From an uncultured Paraglaciecola sp. (GTDB lineage Bacteria > Pseudomonadota > Gammaproteobacteria > Enterobacterales > Alteromonadaceae), in NCBI GenBank assembly GCA_947498355.1, contig CANMKA010000027.1, positions 1 to 52,385 on the forward strand: a stretch of 52,385 nucleotides of DNA, read 5' to 3'. This document shows, one piece after another, positions 19,486 through 27,513 of this stretch. The translations under genes were made by a program, and so were the position numbers. Below the pieces are notes generated by a model that searched no databases, was not told where the DNA came from, and saw only the letters and a list, made by a program, of their open reading frames with translations. The stretch's first letter is position 1. The number at the start of each line of letters is the position of its first letter.

Positions 19486-20442
19486 TTAATCTTGACGAGC
19501 AAAAAACTCAAGTAGGAGTTTGATACTAGCATCTCGGTATTCGTCACTTTCCATCAATAATTCGTGTCGCGCGCCGGGTATTTTAACCAAAGTTGCATTG
19601 GGTAAACCTTTGGCAACAACAGACTGCTGCCGATTATCAACCACACTGTCTTTTTCGGCTTGCAAAATAAGTGTTGGCAACTTAAGTGCGTGACTGTGCT
19701 GGGCAATCTGCGCCATGGCCAATAAAGCCTGTGTTAACCAAGTACCGGATACTCCACCTAATTCTAATTGGGGATGCTTTGCATACAATTGCCTAAACCA
19801 CCCATAGCGGCTTGGGCTATGTGTTAACTGATTAAGCTGAAAATTTAAGTCTCGATAACTTGCTTGTCCCCAAAAAAACCGCTCGGCCGTACCCGTCAGT
19901 TTATGAGTGCCCAATAGTAAATTAGCTAATTTGACCGGCAAAGCCGGCTTAATGCCAAACATAGGCGAACAAAAAACCACTTTTTGGAACATCTTAGGCT
20001 GAGCTAAAATCGTTAATGCCCCAATCGCACTGCCCATCGAATGGCACAACAAGAGAAGTGGTTGCTGAGTGTAAGACTTAACCACTCGCTCTACAAAATA
20101 TAGCAAGTCCTCTACGTAGTCAGAAAACCGTGCAACATAACCAACTTGTTTATTAACTAACAACCTGTCGGATAGACCTTGTCCTCTATGGTCATGTATA
20201 AACACTGAATAACCTTGCTGGTATAAGTCATAGGCGACTTCTTGATATTTTAAATAGGTTTCTATGCGCCCAGAGGAAATTACTACACTGCCTTTAGGGT
20301 TAGGATGGACCAACAAACCATAGGCAATTCTGATCCCATCTACGCCAGTAAACTCGCCAGTTACACCATGGGTTTGCCAAAAAGGTTCTACTGTAGATAT
20401 CAGCTTTTGAGAGATGTTCTGCTCCTCTTGAGAGGTACTCAT
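19486..20442 (-). CDS. Alpha/beta hydrolase, monoglyceride lipase/lysophospholipase-like
   Basis: A 318-residue alpha/beta hydrolase of the Hydrolase_4 (PldB-like) group. The nucleophile elbow is LLCHSMGSAIG (Ser in C-H-S-M-G). The acid is probably Asp in AEKDSVVDNRQ, and the histidine is in PGARHELLMES. HDHRGQGLSDR is the typical oxyanion-side loop. No signal peptide is visible. It lies ten bases after the CBS gene and so probably belongs to the cpxRA-like operon, which hints at a membrane-lipid repair role (inference). The substrate is unknown. Confidence 0.85.
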   Translation of the reverse strand: MSTSQEEQNISQKLISTVEPFWQTHGVTGEFTGVDGIRIAYGLLVHPNPKGSVVISSGRIETYLKYQEVAYDLYQQGYSVFIHDHRGQGLSDRLLVNKQVGYVARFSDYVEDLLYFVERVVKSYTQQPLLLLCHSMGSAIGALTILAQPKMFQKVVFCSPMFGIKPALPVKLANLLLGTHKLTGTAERFFWGQASYRDLNFQLNQLTHSPSRYGWFRQLYAKHPQLELGGVSGTWLTQALLAMAQIAQHSHALKLPTLILQAEKDSVVDNRQQSVVAKGLPNATLVKIPGARHELLMESDEYRDASIKLLLEFFARQD

Positions 20443-20452
20443 AGTATTAAGG

Positions 20453-20905
20453 CTACTCAGGCTGATTGTTTGAAGATTTAAGGTTAGCTTGCTTAAGGGT
20501 ATGCCTTGCCTCTATCACCCTAAAAATATCTCGCCAACTGACAATCCCGAGAGGTACCCTTTCTTCTGAGACAATAGGTATACAAGATACCTTGTTATGG
20601 TTAAACAAATGAATAGCCTCATATACATCGGCACTGGGTGGCAAGCATATTGGTTTTCGACTCATAATCTGATGGACTTTTTTATTAAGTGACGCCTCAT
20701 CTTTCGCTCGCTCATTTACAGTACCAATATTGGGGCTTATAGCTTTGAGTAAATCTCGGTCACTGATCACACCCAATAGTACGTTATTCTCAACAACTAG
20801 TAGATGATGAAAACGCCCTTGGTCGAAAATATCTTTAACCGTCTTCAAGTTATCATCTAAGTGAACACTCACCACCGGCTGAGTCATTACTTTATCTATT
20901 CTCAT
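20453..20905 (-). CDS. CBS-domain pair protein
   Basis: A 150-residue cytosolic protein made of two CBS domains: about residues 5-60 (VMTQPVVSVHLDDNL, LGVISDRDLL) and 75-135 (IMSRKPICLPPSADV, PLGIVSWRDIF). Such pairs bind adenine nucleotides and act as stand-alone sensors or regulators of partner proteins. Its ATG overlaps the histidine kinase stop by four bases, so its synthesis is coupled to the kinase. That suggests, but does not prove, that it modulates the signalling pathway. Confidence 0.88.
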   Translation of the reverse strand: MRIDKVMTQPVVSVHLDDNLKTVKDIFDQGRFHHLLVVENNVLLGVISDRDLLKAISPNIGTVNERAKDEASLNKKVHQIMSRKPICLPPSADVYEAIHLFNHNKVSCIPIVSEERVPLGIVSWRDIFRVIEARHTLKQANLKSSNNQPE

Positions 20906-22323
20906 GCCATATCCTCCTCTAGGTTAAGAGGTAAGGTAAGGTTAACCTCTAAGCCCCCTACTTTTCTATTTTTTGCACTTAACTTGCCTTGATGCTGGGC
21001 AATCGCTCTAGACGCGATAGCTAGGCCTAACCCCACGCCACCACTGTTTCTATCTCTTGCATTTGAGGCTCGGTAAAAAGGCTCAAAAATACGCGCTAAC
21101 TGGGTCTCTTCCATACCCGATCCATCGTCTTTTATTTTAAAAACTAATCCATTTTCCTCTTGCGTCACCTCCACTAAAACTTGACCCTGACAGTAATGAA
21201 TGGCGTTGCGTATGATGTTTTCTAATGCACTGGAGAATAGTTGAGGATCTACATATAGGCGCAAGTCAGTTAACCCATTTTGTTTGTTGTAAATCAAAGA
21301 TTTAGATTTTTGTTCAGCTTCAAACTTTGCATCCTCGATGATAGGTTGAAGCACTTCATCTAGGGTTATTAACTGTCGAGATAAGACGGCTTGCCCGCTA
21401 TCTAAGCGAGATAACATTAAGACCTGCGCAATCATAGCTTCTATTTGATTGGCTTCTTTTTCAATCCGCACCAACGCACTAGTATCTTGCTCGTCACTGT
21501 TTTGTGCATGCTGTAAAGCAATCCCTATCGATAACTGCAATCTGGCTAAAGGTGAACGTAGCTCATGAGAAATATCGCCAAGTAAGCGTTTTTGACCATT
21601 TACCAAAAGCTCAACTTTTTCTGCCATCAAATTAAAATCTCGACCTAATTGGCCAATTTGATCTGAGCGCTCACTGGCACTGCCTACCCGTGCAGTCAAG
21701 TCTCCTGACGCCATTGCCTTACTTGCTTTTTGAAGTTGTGTAATAGGCTTGAGTAACGAACGTACCAACAAATAACACACCCCAGCACTGACTAAGATAA
21801 ATAGCGCAATAAATAAGCCTGGATACTCTTCGCGTATCAAACGCTGAAAGCCTCCTGGAACAGGGTGAGACTCAAAAAGTAAATACGTTTTGCCGTTCTC
21901 CATTACTGTCGACGGCCCAACAAAACGCATACCTCTGGCATACAAAGCGATAACTGGGCTATCTATGGCAAACTCAACCAACAAAGGTTCGATTGGCGTT
22001 ATTCGCCGGTTACCTGCAGATACCAAGGTATTTTCAACGGGGTCCACCAACACTATCCGCGCCCGACTGCGCTTAGAAAACTGCTGCGCCAATCGACTCA
22101 AGCTTTCGTGTCGGCCCTTATTTATCTGGGTTTGGAATTTACGAGTAAGCTGGTTTAGTTCACGCTTTTGCTCTGGTTTTACCGGGCGGTATTTAGCGCC
22201 TGAGTCAAGTGCCCTAACCATAAAAATAGAGGCTGCCGAGACTAAAAAAATCGCTAAAATAAACCACAAAAAAACCCGCAAAAATAGGCTTTGTGCAGGA
22301 TTGATACGTTTTAACACTAGCAT
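20902..22323 (-). CDS. CpxA-like sensor histidine kinase
   Basis: A membrane histidine kinase of 473 residues. First membrane segment about 12-35, periplasmic sensor domain to about 168, second segment about 169-188, HAMP domain to about 242. Catalytic part: the H box with His253 (GDISHELRSPLARL), N box ENIIRNAIHYCQG, and G boxes DDGSGME and GVGLGLAIASR. The PLARLQLSIGIAL sequence and the linkage to a Spy/CpxP-type gene place it with the CpxA envelope-stress kinases. It overlaps the response regulator by seven bases. Confidence 0.88.
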   Translation of the reverse strand: MLVLKRINPAQSLFLRVFLWFILAIFLVSAASIFMVRALDSGAKYRPVKPEQKRELNQLTRKFQTQINKGRHESLSRLAQQFSKRSRARIVLVDPVENTLVSAGNRRITPIEPLLVEFAIDSPVIALYARGMRFVGPSTVMENGKTYLLFESHPVPGGFQRLIREEYPGLFIALFILVSAGVCYLLVRSLLKPITQLQKASKAMASGDLTARVGSASERSDQIGQLGRDFNLMAEKVELLVNGQKRLLGDISHELRSPLARLQLSIGIALQHAQNSDEQDTSALVRIEKEANQIEAMIAQVLMLSRLDSGQAVLSRQLITLDEVLQPIIEDAKFEAEQKSKSLIYNKQNGLTDLRLYVDPQLFSSALENIIRNAIHYCQGQVLVEVTQEENGLVFKIKDDGSGMEETQLARIFEPFYRASNARDRNSGGVGLGLAIASRAIAQHQGKLSAKNRKVGGLEVNLTLPLNLEEDMA

Positions 22324-23015
22324 GTTGCAACCAAATACTGGTAACCCGCGCCTCGTAAGGTTTTAATTTTTTCTTCTTGGCTATAAGTCGATAATTTTTT
22401 ACGTAAATTACTCACATGCATGTCAATACTGCGGTCAAATGCTGCTAACTTTCTACCTAACACTTTTTCACTAATATCATTTTTGGTCACTAGCTTGCCA
22501 TGATTTATCATCAAAAGTTGCAATACCGAAAACTCTGTCCCAGTTAACTCAAGTGGATGATCAGCGCACGTCACTTGTTGAGTAGAAGGAGAGAGCTCTA
22601 CGTCACCCAACTTCAAGTTTTGTTGGGTACTATTCGTTGGCAACATGGCCATTCGTCTTACCAAGGCTTTGATTCTGGCCGATAGCTCCCTGTGATTGAA
22701 AGGCTTAGCCAGATAATCATCAGCTCCTATCTCCAAACCTAGTATTTTATCGTAATCATCGCCTTTCGCCGTTAGCATAAGTACCGGGGTTAAATGACTG
22801 GTACGCAATCGTTTTAATACTTCAAATCCATCTAACTTTGGCAACATTACGTCTAATAAGATCAGGTCATAGTGGGTAGCCGAGGTAGCCATGTTCAATC
22901 CCAACTCCCCATCGTTGGCAATATCTAGAGTATAGCCTTGTACCGACAGGTACTCAGATAATAGCTGAGTATATTCGATGTCATCGTCAATCAGCAGTAG
23001 ATGTTTATCCGTCAT
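22317..23015 (-). CDS. CpxR-like response regulator (OmpR family)
   Basis: A two-domain response regulator of 232 residues. Receiver: the acidic pocket DDD (10-12), phospho-acceptor Asp55 (LLDVMLP) and Lys104 (YLAKPF). The C-terminal winged helix has FDRSIDMHVSNLRKKL and TLRGAGYQYL. It is the first gene of a probable operon RR-kinase-CBS-hydrolase. It is divergent from a Spy/CpxP-like gene, with a GTAAA-N6-GTAAA site in between, so control of both directions by this regulator is likely. Confidence 0.9.
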   Translation of the reverse strand: MTDKHLLLIDDDIEYTQLLSEYLSVQGYTLDIANDGELGLNMATSATHYDLILLDVMLPKLDGFEVLKRLRTSHLTPVLMLTAKGDDYDKILGLEIGADDYLAKPFNHRELSARIKALVRRMAMLPTNSTQQNLKLGDVELSPSTQQVTCADHPLELTGTEFSVLQLLMINHGKLVTKNDISEKVLGRKLAAFDRSIDMHVSNLRKKLSTYSQEEKIKTLRGAGYQYLVATC

Positions 23016-23094
23016 TTATAAGCTCTCTTTAATTATAGGGTTTTATACCAATCGGATTAACTATACCGCAGGCATGCAGATTGAAAAGCCTGCC

Positions 23095-23110
23095 TTTACA
23101 TAAGCTTTAC
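23095..23110 (-). promoter_or_regulatory. CpxR-box-like direct repeat
   Basis: On the minus strand the site reads GTAAA-GCTTAT-GTAAA (TTTAC-N6-TTTAC on plus), close to the E. coli CpxR consensus GTAAA-N5-GTAAA. It lies between the cpxR-like gene (start 23015) and the Spy-like gene (start 23203), 93 bases before the latter. The family-based expectation is autoregulation plus induction of the Spy-like gene. Confidence 0.6.
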
Positions 23111-23202
23111 ATTTCCTTTGCGTTTCTTTGCATTGAATTCGCTAAACTTCTTCCCGTACTCGAGAAACACATCGACCCCAATAACAACCCGAGGATTTAA
23201 AT

Positions 23203-24036
23203 ATGTTTACCTTAAATAAAACGATTACAGCGATAGCCCTATGTTCATCTTTGGTTTTGTCTTCTAATGCCCTTGCTAAATCCCAGCACGGTGAGCACAT
23301 GCAAAAAATGAAGCGCATGTTTAGCCAACTGTCTGTTACTGATACACAAAAACAAGATATCAGACAAATCATGAAACAAGGCTTTGCCGATAGTAAAGTG
23401 AATATGCTAGATAAAAAAGCCTTTAAAGCTGAGCTCGGCGCACTAGTTCGCTCTTCAACTTGGGACGCCGAAGCTGTCGAAGCATTACTCGTGCAAGGCC
23501 AAACTCAATTTGCTCCAAATAAACTAAGCCAAGCACAAAACAAGCATGCAGTTTGGAACGTTCTCACCCCAGAACAACAAGCGCAACTGATCCAACTCAA
23601 AGAAGAACGTAAAGCTAAACAAGATGCTGCAACTGACGGCCCTAAGAAAGGAAAGAAAAATAAAAAGAAAGGCAAAAAAGGTGGCAAACTTAATTTGACT
23701 GACGCACAAAAAGAGTCAATGGCCGCGATCCGTAATGCTGCGAAAACAGACGCTGCTGCGGTCAAAGAAAGACTGAAAGCCTTTAAACTTGCAGAAAAAA
23801 GCCTAATTCAAAGCCCTGACTTTAGCGCCGAAGCGTGGACCAGCTTGCACAGCCAGTACCAGAATGACTTTTTAGCCGCCGCGCTAATTAAGACGAAAGC
23901 TAAGCACGACAGCTGGAATGTACTCACCCCAGAACAGCAAGCAAAAGCTGCTGCTAAAAAAGCAAAAGAGAAAAAACGTGCAGCTAAAAAAGGTTCAAAA
24001 GGTGAGCGCAAAAATAAACAAAAACGCGAAGGCTAA
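23203..24036 (+). CDS. Double-domain Spy/CpxP-like periplasmic protein
   Basis: A 277-residue exported protein with a signal peptide (1-25, ending SNALA). Two Spy/CpxP-type helical modules (LTxxQ family) follow. Each contains the same decapeptide WNVLTPEQQA, at 118-127 and 238-247, exactly 120 residues apart. A lysine-rich linker (about 147-162, KKGKKNKKKGKKGG) joins the modules, and the C-terminus (about 249-277) is also strongly basic. E. coli CpxP and Spy have a single module of about 140 residues. The gene is divergent from a CpxRA-like operon and so is a likely target. A role as periplasmic chaperone or feedback inhibitor of the kinase is inferred. Confidence 0.82.
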   Translation: MFTLNKTITAIALCSSLVLSSNALAKSQHGEHMQKMKRMFSQLSVTDTQKQDIRQIMKQGFADSKVNMLDKKAFKAELGALVRSSTWDAEAVEALLVQGQTQFAPNKLSQAQNKHAVWNVLTPEQQAQLIQLKEERKAKQDAATDGPKKGKKNKKKGKKGGKLNLTDAQKESMAAIRNAAKTDAAAVKERLKAFKLAEKSLIQSPDFSAEAWTSLHSQYQNDFLAAALIKTKAKHDSWNVLTPEQQAKAAAKKAKEKKRAAKKGSKGERKNKQKREG

Positions 24037-24106
24037 GTAACCTGAATTTAAGGAAGAGAGTTAGCTAAAACATTATTGATAAGCCGAACCAGTTCCAACC
24101 CTTGAG

Positions 24107-24140
24107 AGCGCCTAAAACACTTTATTAGGCGCTTTTTTTT
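24107..24140 (+). terminator. Intrinsic terminator after the Spy-like gene
   Basis: A 9-base stem (AGCGCCTAA/TTAGGCGCT) is followed by eight T. It lies 70 bases past the Spy-like stop and just before the mgsA end, and could serve as a shared terminator for the convergent genes. Confidence 0.88.
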
Positions 24141-24148
24141 GCCAAAAA

Positions 24149-24556
24149 TTACAACTCAGGAATTGCGCGTTGATAGGTATCGCCAATAAACAAAGGAGAG
24201 GTCACTAACATATCAGCGGTTGCAGTGTTGCAAGCAACAGGTAAATTCCACACAGAACACATTCTAAGTAGCGCCTTAACATCAGGATCATGAGGAGCTG
24301 GATTCATCGGGTCCCAAAAAAAGACCAAACAATCCAGTTTTAGTTCAGCTATTAACGCCCCAATCTGCTGGTCACCGCCTAAAGGCCCGCTTTTAAATCT
24401 ATGAACGTCCAAGCCCAACTCTTTTGCGAGTAAGCCACCTGTCGTGCCTGTGGCCACCAACTTGTGTTTACTCAACTCAGCTTGGTGCGCGCGCGCCCAA
24501 TCAATTAATTCCGGCTTTTTATGGTCGTGGGCAACGAGAGCAATGGTTTTTTGCAT
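24149..24556 (-). CDS. mgsA: Methylglyoxal synthase
   Basis: Converts dihydroxyacetone phosphate to methylglyoxal and phosphate, a bypass that relieves sugar-phosphate build-up. The 135 residues start [17 protein letters not shown]. The phosphate-binding ATGTTGGL, the catalytic GGDQQIGA and [20 protein letters not shown] motifs are present. It is shorter than the 152-residue E. coli enzyme but complete for the family. It stands alone, convergent with the Spy-like gene. Confidence 0.95.
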   Translation of the reverse strand: MQKTIALVAHDHKKPELIDWARAHQAELSKHKLVATGTTGGLLAKELGLDVHRFKSGPLGGDQQIGALIAELKLDCLVFFWDPMNPAPHDPDVKALLRMCSVWNLPVACNTATADMLVTSPLFIGDTYQRAIPEL

Positions 24557-24990
24557 GCTAAATACACCTTGTTAAATATTTAAGAATTAACCATACCAAT
24601 TCAAAATGAAAATAGAAGCATGATATTAACGTAATTCCATAAATTCAGATACCCAGACAAGGTTCGAGAGGCTTTCGTTAATTTAGTCGACAAAGTAGGT
24701 TAAAAGATAAAACATCCCGTGGTCGCTTGCGGTCAAAACAAAGCAGGCGTTTTAAGCCATATTGATATTTGGCGATAGACATCAAGCATTGCATAACAGA
24801 GTATATCGCTGACTATTACCATCAGATCCTTCCGCATCGATACACACCTAAATGACCTAGAAAGAAGATACTGATTTAATTACAAAACAAATTACTTAGT
24901 CGCAACAATTTAGTCTCATATAAGGTAAATTAGGCACTTGAAGAATTAGCTAAAGCAAGCGTCGGCGACAATAAAACCACTATAACGATT
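24557..24990. other. Intergenic stretch without recognised gene
   Basis: These 434 bases between mgsA and the tandem array are A/T-rich, with stops in all frames. I see no RNA gene, terminator or convincing promoter. It must hold the promoter of the array. Its last 24 bases before 25014 are the only part shared with the later repeat units. Confidence 0.6.
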
Positions 24991-25013
24991 AAAGACAAAA
25001 AAGATAAATTTTT

Positions 25014-26132
25014 ATGAATAACCTTAGCAAAAGCATTGTAGCGACTGCATGTGCGGGTCTCATTATTTGGTATTTTTGGCCAAATAATGAGACCAACTTG
25101 CCACTAGAGAGTGACGACATCACTAAACCAAGAGCCATACCAGCTGAGATTCAAGATATTGTTGTAGCACCTAAGGGTAAAGCGCTATCACTAGAAAAAC
25201 AGCAGAAATTGGATAGGTTGCGAGAAAAAGCCATTCAGATGTATCTAGATACATATAAAACAGAAGGGGCGGAAGCCAAGACTCAAGTCGGCTATGACGG
25301 CGATTGGTGTAACATTCACCAAGATGTCATCAAATCAGACAGGATCCTCATTCAAAAAGAGCGCTTAGAGTTTGATTTTGAAAGGGGTAACGGAATTAAT
25401 GATAAGCGCCTAGACACCTACTATGCTGCTTACAAAGCATCAACTGAAGAAGAGTTGCGCGAACTAACCGCCGAGCGAGATAAGTTGGCCATGCGAACGT
25501 TACTTAGTAGACTCTCATCATCTAAAACGTTGACAAAATCTCTTGCTAGCGAACTTATTGTTATGGGTGACACTGGCATTGCATTAGAATCATATGTTCG
25601 TCTAAAAGGATATGAAATCGCGCTTGGGTTAATAAATGATAATATCGATAACAAAACTGTTATTAAGCAATTGTTATCTACCTTAGCTTACGTAGAGTAT
25701 GGCCTAAGGCGGCATGATTTTAGTGGCCTCAGAGCCTATTCTGTAGAGTACGAAAGTCATAAAGATAGACCACTTGGACAAATAATGAGAGATATTGCCG
25801 CTAACCCTAGGATGCAACAAACCATTGAACGCTTATCACATACTATCGAAGATAGTATTAATAAGGGTCGTGAAAAAAGAAATTTACCACCTTTGCCCAC
25901 AAGCGAAGAAGCAACTCATGTTGAATTAAGGACTTTCGAGGCAGAATTAGGGAATATGCAGCAATTCTCACCTGAGTTACTCAATCACGATATTTATCCA
26001 ACAGCTTGGAAAGACAGCTACCTGAACACTGAAAAACCCTGTGTAAAAAGGCACTTTGCCTACTACAAATTCTTCTCTGAAGATTACCCGGCCATTCGTA
26101 AACAGGCTAATGCCATTACTTCCAGATTTTAA
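25014..26132 (+). CDS. Membrane-anchored two-cysteine protein, tandem copy 1
   Basis: I do not recognise this 372-residue protein. It has one N-terminal hydrophobic segment (about 7-22, SIVATACAGLIIWYFW) without a lipobox, so it is probably anchored in the inner membrane with the rest outside. A charged coil (LSLEKQQKLDRLREKAIQ, about 58-75) leads to GYDGDWCN (Trp98-Cys99). A helical middle part follows (STLAYVEYGLRRHDF), then KPCVKRH (Cys343) and YPAIRKQANAI at the end. The two cysteines outside the membrane could pair. The middle faintly recalls Sel1/TPR helices, but no repeat is clear. A weak AGAT lies about ten bases before the ATG. Confidence 0.85.
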   Translation: MNNLSKSIVATACAGLIIWYFWPNNETNLPLESDDITKPRAIPAEIQDIVVAPKGKALSLEKQQKLDRLREKAIQMYLDTYKTEGAEAKTQVGYDGDWCNIHQDVIKSDRILIQKERLEFDFERGNGINDKRLDTYYAAYKASTEEELRELTAERDKLAMRTLLSRLSSSKTLTKSLASELIVMGDTGIALESYVRLKGYEIALGLINDNIDNKTVIKQLLSTLAYVEYGLRRHDFSGLRAYSVEYESHKDRPLGQIMRDIAANPRMQQTIERLSHTIEDSINKGREKRNLPPLPTSEEATHVELRTFEAELGNMQQFSPELLNHDIYPTAWKDSYLNTEKPCVKRHFAYYKFFSEDYPAIRKQANAITSRF

Positions 26133-26133
26133 T

Positions 26134-26263
26134 ATGTCTCAAAAGTTACTTAAGCAAGATATAAAGAAAAGCTCAATGACCTGGCGGAATCTACTTGCCC
26201 GGTTGATCAAGCATCAGCAAGAGTTGATGCTTGCAACAACTAAGACAAAAGAGATAAATTTTT
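26134..26263 (+). other. Spacer 1 with hairpin and short open frame
   Basis: The spacer contains a conserved hairpin (26202-26237): CAAGCATCA/TGATGCTTG with an 8-base loop, extended by GTTG/CAAC across a 2-base bulge. A 45-codon open frame runs from ATG 26134, one base after the copy-1 stop, to a stop at 26269-26271 inside the start of copy 2. Both differences from spacer 2 change the encoded residue and no ribosome-binding site is visible, so coding is doubtful. The hairpin may stabilise or process the transcript between copies. Confidence 0.45.
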
Positions 26264-27382
26264 ATGAATAACCTTAGCAAAAGCATTGTAGCGATTGCAT
26301 GTGCGACTCTCATTATCTGGTCTTTTTGGCCAAGTAATGAGGCCACATTGCCACAAGAAAGTGACGACATCACTAAACCAAGAGCCATACCAGCTGAGAT
26401 TCAAGATATTGTTGTAGCACCTAAGGGTAAAGCTCTGTCACTAGAGAAACAGCAAAAACTGGATAGGTTGCGAGAAAAAGCCATTCAGATATATCTAGAT
26501 ACATATAAAACAGAAGGGGCGGAAGCCAAGACTCAAGTCGGCTATGACGGCGATTGGTGTAACATTAATCAAGATGTAATCGAGTCAGACAGAGCCCTCA
26601 TTCAAAAAGAGCGCTTAGAACTTGATTTTGAGAGAGGTCGTAGGGTTAACAGTCCACGCTTAGACACCTATTACGCTGCTTACAAAGCATCAAGCGACGA
26701 AGAATTACGTCAACTAACTGGTACCCGAGATAAATTAGCCATGCGCACGCTTTTAGGTAAACTTCCATCATCTGAACCGTTGACAAAATCTATTGCTAGT
26801 GAACTTATCATTATGGGTGACACTGGCGTTGCATTAGAATCATATGTTCGACTAAAAGTATATGAAATAGCGCGTGAGTTATTAAATGATAATATCGATG
26901 ACAAAACTGTTATTAAGCAATTGTTATCTACCTTAGCCTACGTAGAATATGGCCTAAGGCGGCATGATTTTAGTGGCCTCAGAGTATATTCGATAGCGTA
27001 TCAAACTCACAAAGATAAACCACTTGGACAAATAATGAGAGACGTTGTCGCTAACCCCAGCATGCAACAAACCATTGAACGGTTATCGCATACAATAGAA
27101 AACAGTATTAATAAGGGGCGTGAAAAAAGAAATTTATCACCGCTACCTAAAAGGGAAGAAACATCTCATGTCGAATTAAGGACTTTCGAGGCGGAATTGG
27201 GGAATATGCAGCAACTCTCACCTGAGTCACTGAATCTCGATATTTATCCAACAGCCTGGAAAAACACCCATCTAAACACTGAAAAACCTTGTGTAAAAAG
27301 ACACAAAGCCTACTACAAATTCTTCTCTGAAGATTACCCTGCCATTCGTAAACAGGCTAATGCCATTACTTCCAGATTTTAA
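26264..27382 (+). CDS. Membrane-anchored two-cysteine protein, tandem copy 2
   Basis: Second 372-residue copy with the same layout: N-terminal membrane segment (SIVAIACATLIIWSFW), coil, GYDGDWCN, helical middle, KPCVKRHKAYYKF. It is the most divergent of the three in the middle and late parts: VNSPRLDTYY, SSDEELRQLTGTRDK, LSPLPKREETSH and QQLSPESLNLD differ from copies 1 and 3. The segment from about residue 33 to 75 is almost unchanged. It is likely cotranscribed with copy 1 across a 131-base spacer. Function unknown. Confidence 0.85.
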   Translation: MNNLSKSIVAIACATLIIWSFWPSNEATLPQESDDITKPRAIPAEIQDIVVAPKGKALSLEKQQKLDRLREKAIQIYLDTYKTEGAEAKTQVGYDGDWCNINQDVIESDRALIQKERLELDFERGRRVNSPRLDTYYAAYKASSDEELRQLTGTRDKLAMRTLLGKLPSSEPLTKSIASELIIMGDTGVALESYVRLKVYEIARELLNDNIDDKTVIKQLLSTLAYVEYGLRRHDFSGLRVYSIAYQTHKDKPLGQIMRDVVANPSMQQTIERLSHTIENSINKGREKRNLSPLPKREETSHVELRTFEAELGNMQQLSPESLNLDIYPTAWKNTHLNTEKPCVKRHKAYYKFFSEDYPAIRKQANAITSRF

Positions 27383-27383
27383 T

Positions 27384-27513
27384 ATGTCTCAAAAGTTACT
27401 TGAGCAAGATATAAAGAAAAGCTCAATGACCTGGCGGAATCTACTTGCCCGGTTGTTCAAGCATCAGCAAGAGTTGATGCTTGCAACAACTAAGACAAAA
27501 GAGATAAATTTTT
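27384..27513 (+). other. Spacer 2 with hairpin and short open frame
   Basis: Same as spacer 1 except for two substitutions. The hairpin is at 27452-27487 and the 45-codon frame at 27384-27521. One substitution falls in the bulge of the hairpin (AT to TT), leaving the stem intact. Confidence 0.45.

Noticed and set aside
23041..23065. TATACCAATCGGATTAACTAT-like segment resembling intergenic repeats of related marine bacteria.
   Set aside because: A single short occurrence here; without a genome search it cannot be called a repeat.
24557..24990. Possible pseudogene traces (short peptide-like stretches near 24660-24720).
   Set aside because: No frame extends far enough or resembles a known protein, and there is no similarity to the neighbouring array genes.
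26191..26388. Minus-strand 65-codon open frame over the start of copy 2 (and its twin at 27441-27638).
   Set aside because: It is a shadow of the conserved repeat DNA and shows no start signal; it exists twice only because the DNA is duplicated.
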